Assembly: GCA_036927565.1 (NCBI GenBank)
Contig: JAYESD010000001.1
Span: 46,126,064-46,190,063 of the forward strand
Direction: 5' to 3'
DNA: 64,000 nucleotides
From: Tuctoria greenei
Lineage: Eukaryota; Streptophyta; Magnoliopsida; Poales; Poaceae
Positions 54,920 through 64,000 of this stretch are shown one piece after another. Numbering within the stretch: position 1 is the first letter of the stretch; each line of letters starts with the position of its first letter. A model generated the notes under the pieces. The model saw only the letters and a program-made list of their open reading frames with translations, was not told the origin of the DNA and did not search any database. A program made the translations under genes and the position numbers.

Positions 54920-55522
54920 TGAGAACATAATTTTTTGATTCTACTTTTTTGCTCCTACGCCCGTTTTTGGTTTACGGCAGAAGAGATAGGTTAGAACTTT
55001 ATGGCCCGAACCGTGAGGTGTAGGGATGAGGGTGACACTACAGAGCCCCCTAGTGATGTGGATGGACAGTGCGGTCCGCATGCCACTCCAAACCCCATGC
55101 CTAGACCGCCAATAATCCAGCAGTGTCCCGACCAGCTTGCTCGTGACCAGACCCCCACGCTTTAGTATTAATAAATGCCTCGGGCCTGTGATAACAAACT
55201 AGGTGGTTGAGGGATTAGTACTTTCTTTGGATTTTTCGGCACCATGAGAGGGATGCAACACTGACATGTGGTGTTCATGAACTTGGCTCCGTTTGATTGA
55301 GGTAGTGTGGTGGTGACATTACGACGAGACATTGCCCAAGTTCTTGAACCCCTTTTTGAACACTCCCGGTCGTGTCCCCGCTAGCGCGGTTCCTAAGTCC
55401 TCCAGCACAGTCTCTGACTCCTTTGCCACTGTTCTTAGGCTCTTCGCTATTGTTCTTGAGTCCTGCGATACCATCCCGTAGGTCTCAGAGGAGGCCTGTG
55501 GACTCCTGAAATATGATCTCTT
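54920..55522 (-). other. region between gag and antisense gene of F
   Basis: No retroelement domain is recognisable on either strand. In the place where pol would be expected there are only short stop-broken frames, so pol was deleted or never present. Confidence 0.5.
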
Positions 55523-57302
55523 TCAGCACAGGGATTGAGAGCGCCTCCCTCTTTCCTTTATCATTCGAGCCGCTAGAATTCTTCTGAGGAATCGCTTGAG
55601 GAGGATGCAATCCTTGAAGGCGTGTTGGACTAGGGTCGCGTCATGGGTGATTGGTTTTTCAAGTATTTTCTCATAGTAATCAGTCAGTAGCTTGACTTTC
55701 CTTTTGTCCTCGCAGCGCTCCACGACAGCGACAAGGCCCCAGTCCTTTTTTCCTTAAGGGCTCCTTGTCTTCAGCTTTGGCGCGTCAAAAATAGCCCCGG
55801 CTGCATCCTCGCTAGAGGCGTGGTTCGTCACCATTTCAAGCAGCTCCCTCATGCTTCTTGATTTTACACAGTCGAGCTTGTGGACCAGGGACTCGCACTT
55901 GGTTCTCAAGAGGAACACCCCGTTGACATCAGCAATTACTATGTTGGGGGGCTCGTTGCACCTCTGCTGGTAGTCCTTGAGGTCCCACGAGTTCCTTGAG
56001 CGCAAGTATATGCCCTGGAAGTTGCTGACGAAGGAGGATTTGAGCTCGACCCAACTGTGGATGGTATTAGCAAGTTGATATTTGGGCCACACTCGGGACG
56101 AGTCGGCCAAATACAAGGGCAGGTATTATATGATGAAGCGATGTTTTGTGGCGCCACCGGCCCTTAATGCAAAGCATTAATCTCATCATATTTGGCGATG
56201 TTGTTTGATGCACGAAAATGGTGTGGGAACACCGTGCCGTGCACCTGTCTGCCGAAGGCCCTTGGCCCGGGAGCCTCAGGGTCGAACTCCGGCCCTTGTT
56301 GCTGTTGTGGTGGCGTCCTGGTGAGGTAGATGGTGCGAGAATTCTAATTGGGGCTCCACGATAAATTCCTGTGCACTGCGTCGTACCTTGGAGTTTCGGC
56401 GCAACTCGGAGTTTCCACTCCACTCGTAGGCGGAGACGCGTACTGGTGTTGACCATCTAGTTCCTCCAAAAACGCTTACCTTGGTTGAGACACGGGGCCT
56501 TGATGGTCCGGCTTCACCTCTGGTGCGTCCCTAGCTTCCGCCTTGGTCCGATGCCTCTTGCTGTCGGGTGACGGAGCTTTATGTGTGCTAGTCGAGCATC
56601 CGGTCCAATAGAAAATGGATGTTTTGGTAGACTTGCCGAAACTCGGGCTCAGAAGGTTTGCCAACACCAAGGTAGTACAGCGGCTACTGCCGCCACATTC
56701 TGGTTTTCCCGTTCGAAGCGTGGGGGATCACCCACGCCGACGATGATGCTAGCATGGATGTGATATGCCCGAGAGCATGTCATGTCTAGGTGTGGGCCAG
56801 GGTAGAGCACGGGTTGACATGTGCTCGTTTCCATGCGTGGTCGTATGGGTCTGGCGTGGGTTGTGGTTCCTTGTGTCGCTGGTGGGTCGGCCTGCTCGAC
56901 AGCGGCCATTTTCCCCTTTTTGAGCATGAGGCTCCATGCCTCCTGTTGTGTGGGCGTGAGCTGAGGCCGGTCTTTTGCGGGCGTTTAGTTGTGGACGCCC
57001 TCACTATTTCTAGTGACGTATCATTCATAGGAGTGGTTACTTACCCTGGTAACGTTGTCAAAGTCAGATTCGTAGCCGGTGATTTCCTCTAGGAATTTTT
57101 GAAGAGACGGCGTGGCATGGTCGATCACTCCAATGAAGGAAGAATCCAAAGTGTTGTTGGCCTGGTCGTCGCAGACCCTCCGGAGGAACCCGCCACTAAC
57201 ACCGGTGAAGTCCAAATTTCCAAAGAGGAATGCATGATGCGTGGTGAAGATGGGGCCGTCCATGAGCCCCGCCATAGCTGATGACGAGGAACTCGAAGTC
57301 AC
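55523..57302 (-). pseudogene. gypsy gag of element F
   Basis: The N-terminal region (57302-57021) is Ser-rich, then EEITGYESDFDNVTRVSNHS. A spacer with a 56927-56649 piece contains RFERENQNVAAVAAVLPW. The capsid part shows GRQVHGTVFPHHFRASNNIA (about 56250-56190) and, after a deletion of about 20-30 codons, YLADSSRVWPKYQLA and FVSNFQGIYLRSRNSWDLKD (56116-55970). It ends with LLEMVTNHASSEDAAGAIFD. A last piece at 55723-55523 (ITHDATLVQHAFKDCILLKR) fits the knuckle region after the capsid. This is the Retrotrans_gag type found in grass gypsy elements. Many frame changes make it inactive. Confidence 0.78.
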
Positions 57303-57403
57303 CAGTGCAAACCTCCTCGCAAGGGATGATGGTCGAAGTCGATAAAGCCATGACTAACCTAATGAAGAACACGTAATAGCATTCCCCTTCCTGGAGTATC
57401 AAT

Positions 57404-57912
57404 TGTCAGCGTTTCGTATACCGACTAGTAAATCATATTGAAACACGTTCGTCTCTGTATGGCCAGCTGCAAAAGATAAGTGATTTATCCTGGTTCGGGC
57501 AAAAAGGGCCCTACATCCAGCGTGAGTCAATCCGTGATCTTTATTAGCTCAAAAGGCGTATAGAACAAATTACATGTGAGCCTTGCTTGACAGATCTCTA
57601 GGGAATGTAATGTGTGAGTGAAACACATATGTAAATGTGTAAGGAAAACGTGTATGTAAATGCATACGAAAATGCGTATGTAAATCTAGTACAACTTTAA
57701 TTCTCCCCTCTGGAAGGTGACCTTGGGGCCTCTTTTACGAGGGTCATGACGGTCATATCTAACTGACTTTCCTCATAGTGAGGTCGGGTTGTATAGTGTT
57801 TGTTTATGTCGGGTCAACCGGACTGCTCGGGGTTCGGAACCTTCATCATCTTAACGTCTTCATTATAACCAAGGTTGCTTTGCACGTGCAATGTACTCAG
57901 TTCTCTGTGACA
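57404..57912 (-). repeat. 5' LTR of element F
   Basis: On the minus strand the inner end is ACGAAACGCTGACA at 57404, like the CGACA end of element B, followed by ATTGATACTCC where a primer site should be. CCCGAACCAGGATAAATCAC near 57500 is a usual sequence close to such ends. The outer end is placed at TGTCACAGAG (57912), with low certainty. Imperfect 19-20 bp repeats around ATGTAAATG lie at 57630-57680. Confidence 0.5.
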
Positions 57913-59659
57913 GATGGGACAGATGACTGGTTTATCCTGCAAAAGCTCCCATCACGTGTTATCCCCTCTGCATAAGTTATGGTCCACACTATCCGTCTTA
58001 AATGCCACCAATTGCCTGCCTCTGAATTTCTCGCAATAATTCCATGAAGCAAAATGCCTTTGGAATTAATTCCCGATAATATATTTATTGGAAAATTCGA
58101 ATTTTTAGCCAGACTGTTCTTCATAGATCCGTTGATCTTCAGTGAAAATTGGAGCATCATTGGACTTGATTTGGTAGGTCTGATGGTGTTCCAAATGTCT
58201 ATGACTCTAAAAAATAGGAAAGACAACAAAAACTAATTTTAGCTTTTTCCAAACTTGTAAATTCAATATCTCTCCGTAGAAAGCTCCAAAAATCATTAAA
58301 CAATTTTCCCACCTCAAAGTCAAGTTTGCAGTATGAAAAGTCCCGGCTCGAGCCTGGCAGGAATCATCTGCCTCATCTCTGAGGTGGGGATTCGGGCAGG
58401 CTAGGTACCCCGACCTTGGTAAGTCGGGGCGTAGGTGGCGGAACCATCCTCGTGCTGCAGGGTAGATACGGTTGGTCTCCCTATAGTGGTGCATACCATC
58501 ATTGGGTCCCGTGTCTTTGGTACTCTGTGTACGGAACCCCGTCAAACCCCTAAATGGGTCACATGTTGCCTCCCCTCTTGAGTTGCTCCTGTTGCAGCTG
58601 ACGAGCATGACGGGTGCAAATGACACGAGGTGAAGTATCTTCAGGCATATCAACTCAATCGGGGTACTGTTCATATTGAACAACCCACACTCCGACTTCT
58701 TGTACTCCATGGCCACCATTGTCTTCCTGCGGGCGAATTACTGGATCTTGCCTACTGCTAGGAGATTGAGGGTGGCAGCCATGGTTATGGTGGAAGGAGC
58801 TCAGATTGTAGCAGCAGCGGCAGCAGATCGCGAAGGGGATGATGGAGGGGCGGCGGCACACGGGGAGGGGAAGTTGCGGTGGTCGTAACCATGACACCAA
58901 TGGCTATGGTTGCCCCTCCCCTCACACCCTCACCATAGGGAAACTTGTGCACATGTGAGGAATACAAATTTATTTTTATAACTGTATGATTTAATGAATA
59001 TAAATGCAAAAGAATTATCATTCTTAAAAGAAATATCAAACTCACATATTATTGAACAATAAACACTATCACACATGTGTGTGTCAGATGGCGAACACAC
59101 TCTTCCACCCCTCCACATTTATTTCTTTTCGAAGCAAGGTACATATGCAAGCCTGGAAAGAATGTTTACAGCCTGAGGGCCTTCCCAGATCGCCCTCTCT
59201 ACCGGCGACCTCTCCGGCGCCGACAGCCACCTTTCCTTTAGCCCTTGATTCTCAGAGTATATGCTTGCGCTGTTGGATCTGTTCTTATCATCAACATAGA
59301 AGTATCTTGATCTCCTTCTAGCTTTCACGCCATTCTGAGTGGCTATCCAAAAGATTCTCTTTTAGACACACAGAGTTTTCAGTGAGTTCTGTGGTGCACT
59401 TCTATCTCAGTGGAGCCCTTGCTGGTTTCCACGTTCGCTATACCCAGAATCAGCATTTTTGCTTTGCAGTTTCTTGCAAGGAAGTTGGGCTCTTTGTCTA
59501 TGCTCTTAAAAGGATCACTACCAAACATTTTGATATTGATTTTCACCTATGGAGGGATGGAGGCCCGAATTGGTTTCGAGAATATCACAAATGATAGTAG
59601 GAAGGAAATGATAGCTAGAAAGTGATCTTCTCTAAACCACAGCCAACTCATTCCACTAG
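57913..59659. other. unclassified DNA between element F and the CACTA terminus
   Basis: The longest frame is 170 codons on the minus strand (58719-58207), with mixed composition and no motif I can name. The sequence at 58200-58030 is AT-rich and repeat-like. A GC-rich stretch at 58790-58880 has GCAGCAGCGGCAGCAG. No LTR ends or primer sites are evident. It probably consists of old repeat fragments. Confidence 0.4.
59382..59594 (+). pseudogene. short reading with a FHLW-GGPNW motif
   Basis: A 70-codon frame reads HFCFAVSCKEVGLFVYALKR and then FDIDFHLWRDGGPNWFREYH. The pattern of aromatic residues, KxVGxxVYxLK followed by FxLWxxGGPNW, reminds me of a small domain present in many copies in grass genomes near zinc-knuckle or LINE-related proteins. 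I cannot name it with certainty. There is no good start or continuation, so it is a fragment. It ends about 65 bp before the CACTA terminus. Confidence 0.35.
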
Positions 59660-60080
59660 CACTACGTAAGAAAGGCTCATCCGAGACATGCCCGAACGAA
59701 GAAGGGAGACGAACAAACTGTGTGTTTCCGTTATCGCGTCTCGCATTATGTTATCATCAGAAACGTGCGGCAAGAGTGTCGCCAATCAGTTAAAGTGCGA
59801 GACATGCTCAAAGGTAGTGCTTCTCCTTTCTTTGAGTCATAGCGGACTACCTTTACAGTGTCATTGGAGACGTGATTCGTGCGCGTCGTCCATCAGCATA
59901 TATGCGAGACAAGAACTAACATAGCACGTCGCATATTTATTGACTGATTCGAGACGTGCTTTGTTGTAGCGCGTCACAAATTTGTTTACTGATCTGGGAT
60001 GGGCTTTAAGTAAGCTTATCTCCATTATTTAGGTAATTCGAGATGGTCTCTGTTATAGCTTGTCGCGGATCATTTATAGG
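59660..60080 (+). mobile_element. one terminus of a CACTA (En/Spm-type) transposon
   Basis: CACTACGTAAGAAAGGCTC starts at 59660, preceded by TAG (59657-59659), the size of the 3-bp duplication that CACTA elements make. Subterminal repeats with core GAGACRTG occur at 59683, 59799, 59867, 59951 and a variant at 60040, with inverted forms CGTCTC/CGTCGC at 59740 and 59924. No matching end (a TAGTG preceded by the inverted repeat) and no transposase is seen downstream, so only one end is present. Confidence 0.65.
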
Positions 60081-61180
60081 CAGGGTATCCTATTAGGCAC
60101 CCCCACCCCTTATTATCCTGGTTGTCGGCTGCATCCTGGAGCTAGCTAGGATTTGGCAGCCACATTGCCAATGTCAGCAACATACACATACATGAACATA
60201 TGTATAGCTAAACAGGTCGCACGTTAAATTATATTGACCAAACAAAGTGTCAATCGTGGTTATCAAGTATACTAATTACAGAACAAAGAATGCTCCCTAT
60301 TTATCCTCATTACAAAGTAACTAATTACACACATCATAACTGTCATCATCTAATCTTGTATACTGTAATGAAAATTCTCCCAGTCAATGACTTCATTAAC
60401 GATGAGCCTTCATATCGTCTAATGCTCGAACTGAGACATCCTCAAATTTAATAAAATCCCTGAAATCATATAAAACAATATCAAAGTGCAGTCACATTCG
60501 CTTAAATAGTCACATAAGGGAGCAAATATCTGAAGGCTTAGGAACAAATTGGTATACAATTGTAATAAACACAGGAACTATTAGTGAATGGAGAACTGAG
60601 CTTACTTGTAGCACATGCAGTTGGTAAGCATCTGCAAAGCATCAGCAGAGAAATTGTAGTTGTTGAAATATTTGGGCCTAGGCCCAATCATTCTCTATCA
60701 AATTCCAAAGGTGTAAAGGAGGTATATATCCACATTGACTATTTGAGGAGAGTAGCACTTATTTATGAGGGAAGATATTTTCTATGTGCAGAATATGTGA
60801 CAGAAGGATGGCTAGAGACACAAACAAATCACACGCACGCGCGCATGCGTATTCACGTATTTTCGCGTGAGTTAACGTGTGACTTGTAACTTGCGATGTG
60901 GCGACTGGCACAGTAATTCTGCTCTCTCTCTTTTTCAGAAGGCTGACACTAATATGACTTTAATTTGCTGCAATTCGTAGCACCTTATGAGTAAGTTTCT
61001 GGAGGACGATAATGGTATGCAGTAATTGACGTGATTTAATTACGCTGCAAGTACTGAAGTTTATTGCATTCAGTTACTACAGCTTAATTGTGCCGCTTCA
61101 CTGCATACTTAATTTCTTCAGTTACTAGAGTTTGTCACTATATATATAATGAGAACTTTTATTGTAGAAGATAGAGGTGA
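60081..61180. other. unclassified AT-rich DNA
   Basis: No gene or element structure is recognised. A 101-codon frame at 60584-60889 ends in low-complexity CA/CG repeats (CACGCACGCGCGCATGCG near 60835) and does not resemble a known protein. This DNA may belong to the inside of the CACTA element. Confidence 0.4.
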
Positions 61181-61424
61181 ACTGACTCATTAGTCCACTG
61201 TGTTGAGTGTCTGCTACAAGCTAGTCCATCCCTCTCGTTGGCGTGTCACCGATGTGCGGGAGAGCAATGTCTTCGAAACTACGTCCCGATGAAGAATTTG
61301 CACGGGTTGGGGTGAATCAGGTTTTTGGGTAGCGTTCTCGCGACTGCTCGATATAAGATCTGATTCTTCGACAGTCTTTTTCACACACTCCACTTATTAT
61401 TTTTCAAGCTGGAAGCATCGACAA

Positions 61425-61538
61425 TGTAAGTAATGATAAGTTTTCTACGCATGAATATGATAGATATAATCTGCTTTATTTGCATGTTATTGTTCATGTT
61501 CTATGGATTATCTGTCATGCGTACTGTTCTAATTTTAG
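61425..61538 (+). other. candidate leader intron of element D
   Basis: CAATGTAAGTAATG gives a strong 5' splice site at 61425. A branch-like TTCTAAT and an acceptor AATTTTAG end at 61538, giving 114 bp. It lies upstream of the gag start at 61603. This is a pattern match only. Confidence 0.3.
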
Positions 61539-61602
61539 GAATTAAATTTATATCTAAAGTGCATTGTTTTCTAACAATCCAAAAAACTGATAGGCACTTT
61601 AA

Positions 61603-62375
61603 GATGGGTAATAGCTTTGCTGATGCGATGAAACCTTAAAAGTTCGCTGGTTCGAATTTTAAGAGATGGGCTACAAAGCTTGACTTGTGGCTCACTGCTA
61701 TAGACATATCTTACGTTCTAAAGCCTGTAGATCGACCAATGACTGTTCAAAAACAGGTTGAGTTTGATAAGTCTAATGTGATTGCAGTGGGTTGCATTTT
61801 GAGTGTGTTTTTCGACAAACTGTGCAATGTTTATATGACTCATAAGAGCACAAAAGAGCTCTGGGGAGCCATTGAACACAAGTACGATGCGTCGGATGCT
61901 GGACATGAGTTGTATGTCATGGAGCGCTATCACGATTTTACGATGGCAGACAACTGTTCAGTGGTTGAGCAGGCTCATGAAATACAACTCATTGTTGGAG
62001 AGCTCCAAGAACTTGGACTAAATTTGCCTAATCGATTTGTGGCTGGGAGCATTATTGCCAAATTACCTCCAACTTGAAGGGGATTTGCCACATCTTTGAA
62101 ACATAAGACACAGAACATTTGTGGCTTCTCTTGATGTGGAGGAGAAAGCTCGATCAAAAGATGGCGCATCCAAGGACAGTCCAGTGCTAATGCCATGCAA
62201 CATGCTGGACCAAAGAAAAGGAAAAATAAAGTTGTACACAACACCAACTTAAAATAGAAAGGAGAAGAAGAAGATAAACATGGCTAAGGTTGAATGATAT
62301 GTCTGTGGCAAGGTTGGGCATTTTGCCAAAAAGTGCATAGACAGAAAAGGAAAGAAAAATCAGCAAAAATCTGCC
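61603..62375 (+). pseudogene. copia gag of element D
   Basis: It starts at ATG 61603, MGNSFADAMKP, followed by a stop, then KFAGSNFKRWATKLDLWLTA and the open piece 61685-62077 with THKSTKELWGAIEHKYDASD, LYVMERYHDF and VAGSIIAKLPPT. This is the copia gag (UBN2-type) fold. After more shifts, the zinc knuckle VCGKVGHFAKKC is at 62301-62336; the first Cys codon is TGA (62295-62297). The basic stretch before it (KRKNKVVHN) would bind RNA. Confidence 0.85.
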
Positions 62376-62740
62376 AACATGGTTATTGGCGATGCTCGAA
62401 CAATAGGGTATGGTAATACATATACTATTTTATCAGCATGTCAACCTACTGAATGGTGGATTGATACAGGGGCTAATATTTATGTTTGTGCTGATGTATC
62501 TATGTTTTCTTCATATCAGGCTACCCACGGTGCTCGTCCTGATGGGAAACGGTTCACGTGCTTCTATTCATGGTGTTGGTATGGTCAATCTGAAGTTCAC
62601 TTCGGGAATGACTGTGCAGCTGAAGAACGTGCAGCATGCCCCCTCAATAAATAAAAATCTTGTCAGTAGCTTTTTGTTGGATCGAGACGGATTTAAGTTA
62701 GTGTTTGAGTCTAATAAAGTTATCATCTAAAAATGTGGAC
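62376..62740 (+). pseudogene. copia protease of element D
   Basis: The open piece 62379-62654 has the active-site motif WWIDTGANIYVCAD, with the catalytic Asp at codon 62463-62465. It continues in another frame with GMVNLKFTSGMTVQLKNVQH and KNLVSSFLLDRDGFKLVFES, the usual end of the copia protease. One frameshift near 62560 separates the two parts. Confidence 0.82.
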
Positions 62741-62772
62741 TCTTTATTGGAAAAGACTATGACAGCGAATGC

Positions 62773-63600
62773 TTGTTCTGCTTTTCCCTTTTACATTTTA
62801 GTACCTCTACGGTGAACTTTTTGAATAAAGATGATGAAGCAGTTTGGCACTTGCGTTTATGTCATATAAATTTTGGATGCATCTCACAGCTATCTACCTT
62901 ATCTTTATTTCCTAAAATTCCTATAGTAAAAGTTTCTAAGTCTCAAGCTTATGTGCAAGCAAACTAACTAAGAAAACCACACTTGGTTGTGGATGAAAGA
63001 AATTCAACACTTTTAGAACTCATTCATTCTGATCTTTGAGAGATAAATGGTGTGTTGACTGTTGGAGGAAAGGATAACTTAATGATGATTATTGAAGATT
63101 CAACTCGCTATTGTTTTGTGTATTTGCTTAAATCAGAGGATGAGGCATTAGATTACTTCAAGATCTATAAGGCAGAAGTTGAGAATCAACTAGAAAGAAA
63201 GATAAAAAGATTAGATCCGATCATGAAGGAGAGTATTTTTCCGAAGAGTTCTCCCAGTTTTGTGCTGAAAATGGAGTCATACATGAGAGAACACCACCTT
63301 ATTCACCTCAATCAAATGGGGTCACTGAGAGGAAGAACCACACTCTAACAGATTTGGTGAATGTCATGTTAGATACTGCAGGTTTATGGTGGGAGAGGCA
63401 GTTTTGACTGCAAATCATGTATTGAACAGAGTTCCAACAAAAAATAGTGAGAAAACTCCATATGAAGGCTGGAAAGGAATAAAACCAACTCTTTCTTACC
63501 TGCGCACATTGGGGGTGTTTGGCGATGGTAAATATACCAATTGTCAAAAAGCGTAAACTCAGACCTAATACTGTTGATTGTATCTTTCTAGGTTATGCAC
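62773..63600 (+). pseudogene. copia integrase of element D
   Basis: The zinc region (EAVWHLRLCHINFGCISQLS) is at 62830-62900, but the Cys pair is damaged. The catalytic core shows the first Asp in HSD at codon 63031-63033, followed by a stop, then KDNLMMIIEDSTRYCFVYLL. The second Asp is at 63219-63221, in another frame (SDHEGEYF). The Glu is at 63327-63329, in SNGVTERKNH. The second pair is spaced D-x35-E, so all three catalytic residues survive although the frame does not. The C-terminal part follows with KRKLRPNTVDCIFLGY. Confidence 0.85.
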
Positions 63601-64000
63601 CTAATAGTCCAACCTATAGATTTCTAGTAATAAGGTCTTGCTCACCTCTTATGGTCGTTGACACAATAGTTGAATCTAGAGATTCCACATTTTTTGAAAG
63701 TATTTTCCCTATGAATGATGCACATAGATCTTATGGTCATACACATGACAATAATTATATTTCAGCTGAAATCTAAGAACAACCTGATTTTACATTATCA
63801 GAAAATTCATTACAACCATATGATGGACGAAACAATGAAACAACTCATATAGCGAGTAAGAGACAAAGGATTCCAAAATCCTTTGGTGATGATTTCATTG
63901 TTTATCTTGTGGATGATACACCCAAATCCATCCGAGAGGCATTTGCATCTCCTGATGCAGATGATTGGAAGGAAGCAGCCTGTAGCAAGATAGAATCCAC
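63601..64000 (+). pseudogene. integrase tail and start of RT of element D, cut by window edge
   Basis: VESRDSTFFESIFPM at 63670-63715 ends the integrase tail; a stop at 63775 follows. The linker and start of RT are read from about 63845: KRQRIPKSFGDDFIVYLVDD, then SIREAFASPDADDWKEA to the edge. The RT catalytic region lies outside. Confidence 0.8.

Larger units (their letters stand above)
52720..57912 (-). mobile_element. Ty3/gypsy element F with gag and antisense gene, no pol
   Basis: On the minus strand: 5' LTR (57912-57404), leader, gag (about 57302-55523), 600 bp of unclear sequence, then a coiled-coil gene on the opposite strand (54919-52720), interrupted by fragment G. Protease, RT and integrase are not seen. 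The gag resembles that of Tat-type elements, and the antisense gene occupies the same place as in A. Confidence 0.65.
61181..64000 (+). mobile_element. Ty1/copia element D, 5' part
   Basis: A leader, gag, protease, integrase and the beginning of RT run off the right edge. The gag and the FGDDFIVYLVDDTP segment point to a different lineage from C1-C4 and a relative of C0 (Tork-like, I think). Frames are broken in all genes. A 5' LTR is not clearly delimited; the sequence before 61425 is probably its end. Confidence 0.75.

Noticed and set aside
60584..60889. 101-codon ORF as a host gene
   Set aside because: It has no similarity to a protein I know, ends in CA/CG simple sequence and shows no splice or promoter context.
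1..64000. Host protein genes, tRNA or rRNA genes, CRISPR arrays
   Set aside because: None was recognised on either strand. The short tandem arrays have no unique spacers, and coding motifs are almost all from retroelements.

Overview
The window is a block of nested, mostly dead transposable elements from a plant nuclear genome, most likely a grass. I base this on Ty3/gypsy Tat-type elements with a second RNase H and a long antisense ORF, Sirevirus-type Ty1/copia elements with palindrome-rich LTRs, Tekay/Del-like LTRs and a CACTA terminus. These lineage assignments come from reading motifs and from memory of the families; no search was run. I see no intact host gene, no rRNA or tRNA gene and no CRISPR array. 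Nearly every element gene has stops, frameshifts or deletions, so most coding entries are given as pseudogenes.

Layout. 1-8703: 3' part of gypsy element A (+), with RNase H, integrase, a 72-bp tandem repeat, an antisense coiled-coil gene and a 3' LTR at 7855-8703. 8704-11298: copia element C0 (-), with A sitting inside its 3' LTR. 11299-13958: Sirevirus-like C1 (+), LTR plus gag only. 13959-16470: Tekay/Del-like LTR and leader (+). 16471-18811: an LTR and non-coding interior of an unclassified element H (-). 18812-24212: gypsy element B (-), same family as A, 5' LTR to integrase. 24213-27812: Sirevirus-like C2 (-), 5' LTR and gag, with B inserted in its gag. 27820-38546: Sirevirus-like C3 (-), nearly whole, with gag, pol, an envelope-position ORF and a 3' LTR.

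38547 to about 41640: Tekay-like LTR (-) ending in AT-rich DNA. 41641-45560: Sirevirus-like C4 (-), internally deleted. 45600-52720: a non-autonomous Tekay-like element E (-), with LTR, primer-binding site, long leader and one intact 223-codon ORF of unknown function. 52720-57912: gypsy element F (-), gag plus an opposite-strand coiled-coil gene but no visible pol, interrupted by a gypsy 3' fragment G. 57913-59659: unclassified. 59660-60080: one CACTA terminus. 60081-61180: unclassified. 61181-64000: 5' half of copia element D (+).

The functional logic is that of retrotransposons: LTR promoter, tRNA primer site, gag, protease, integrase, RT/RNase H, polypurine tract and LTR. The least explained parts are the additions: the antisense genes of A and F, the long linker inside the A/B RNase H, the envelope-position gene of C3 with its own palindrome-rich leader, and the lone ORF of E.
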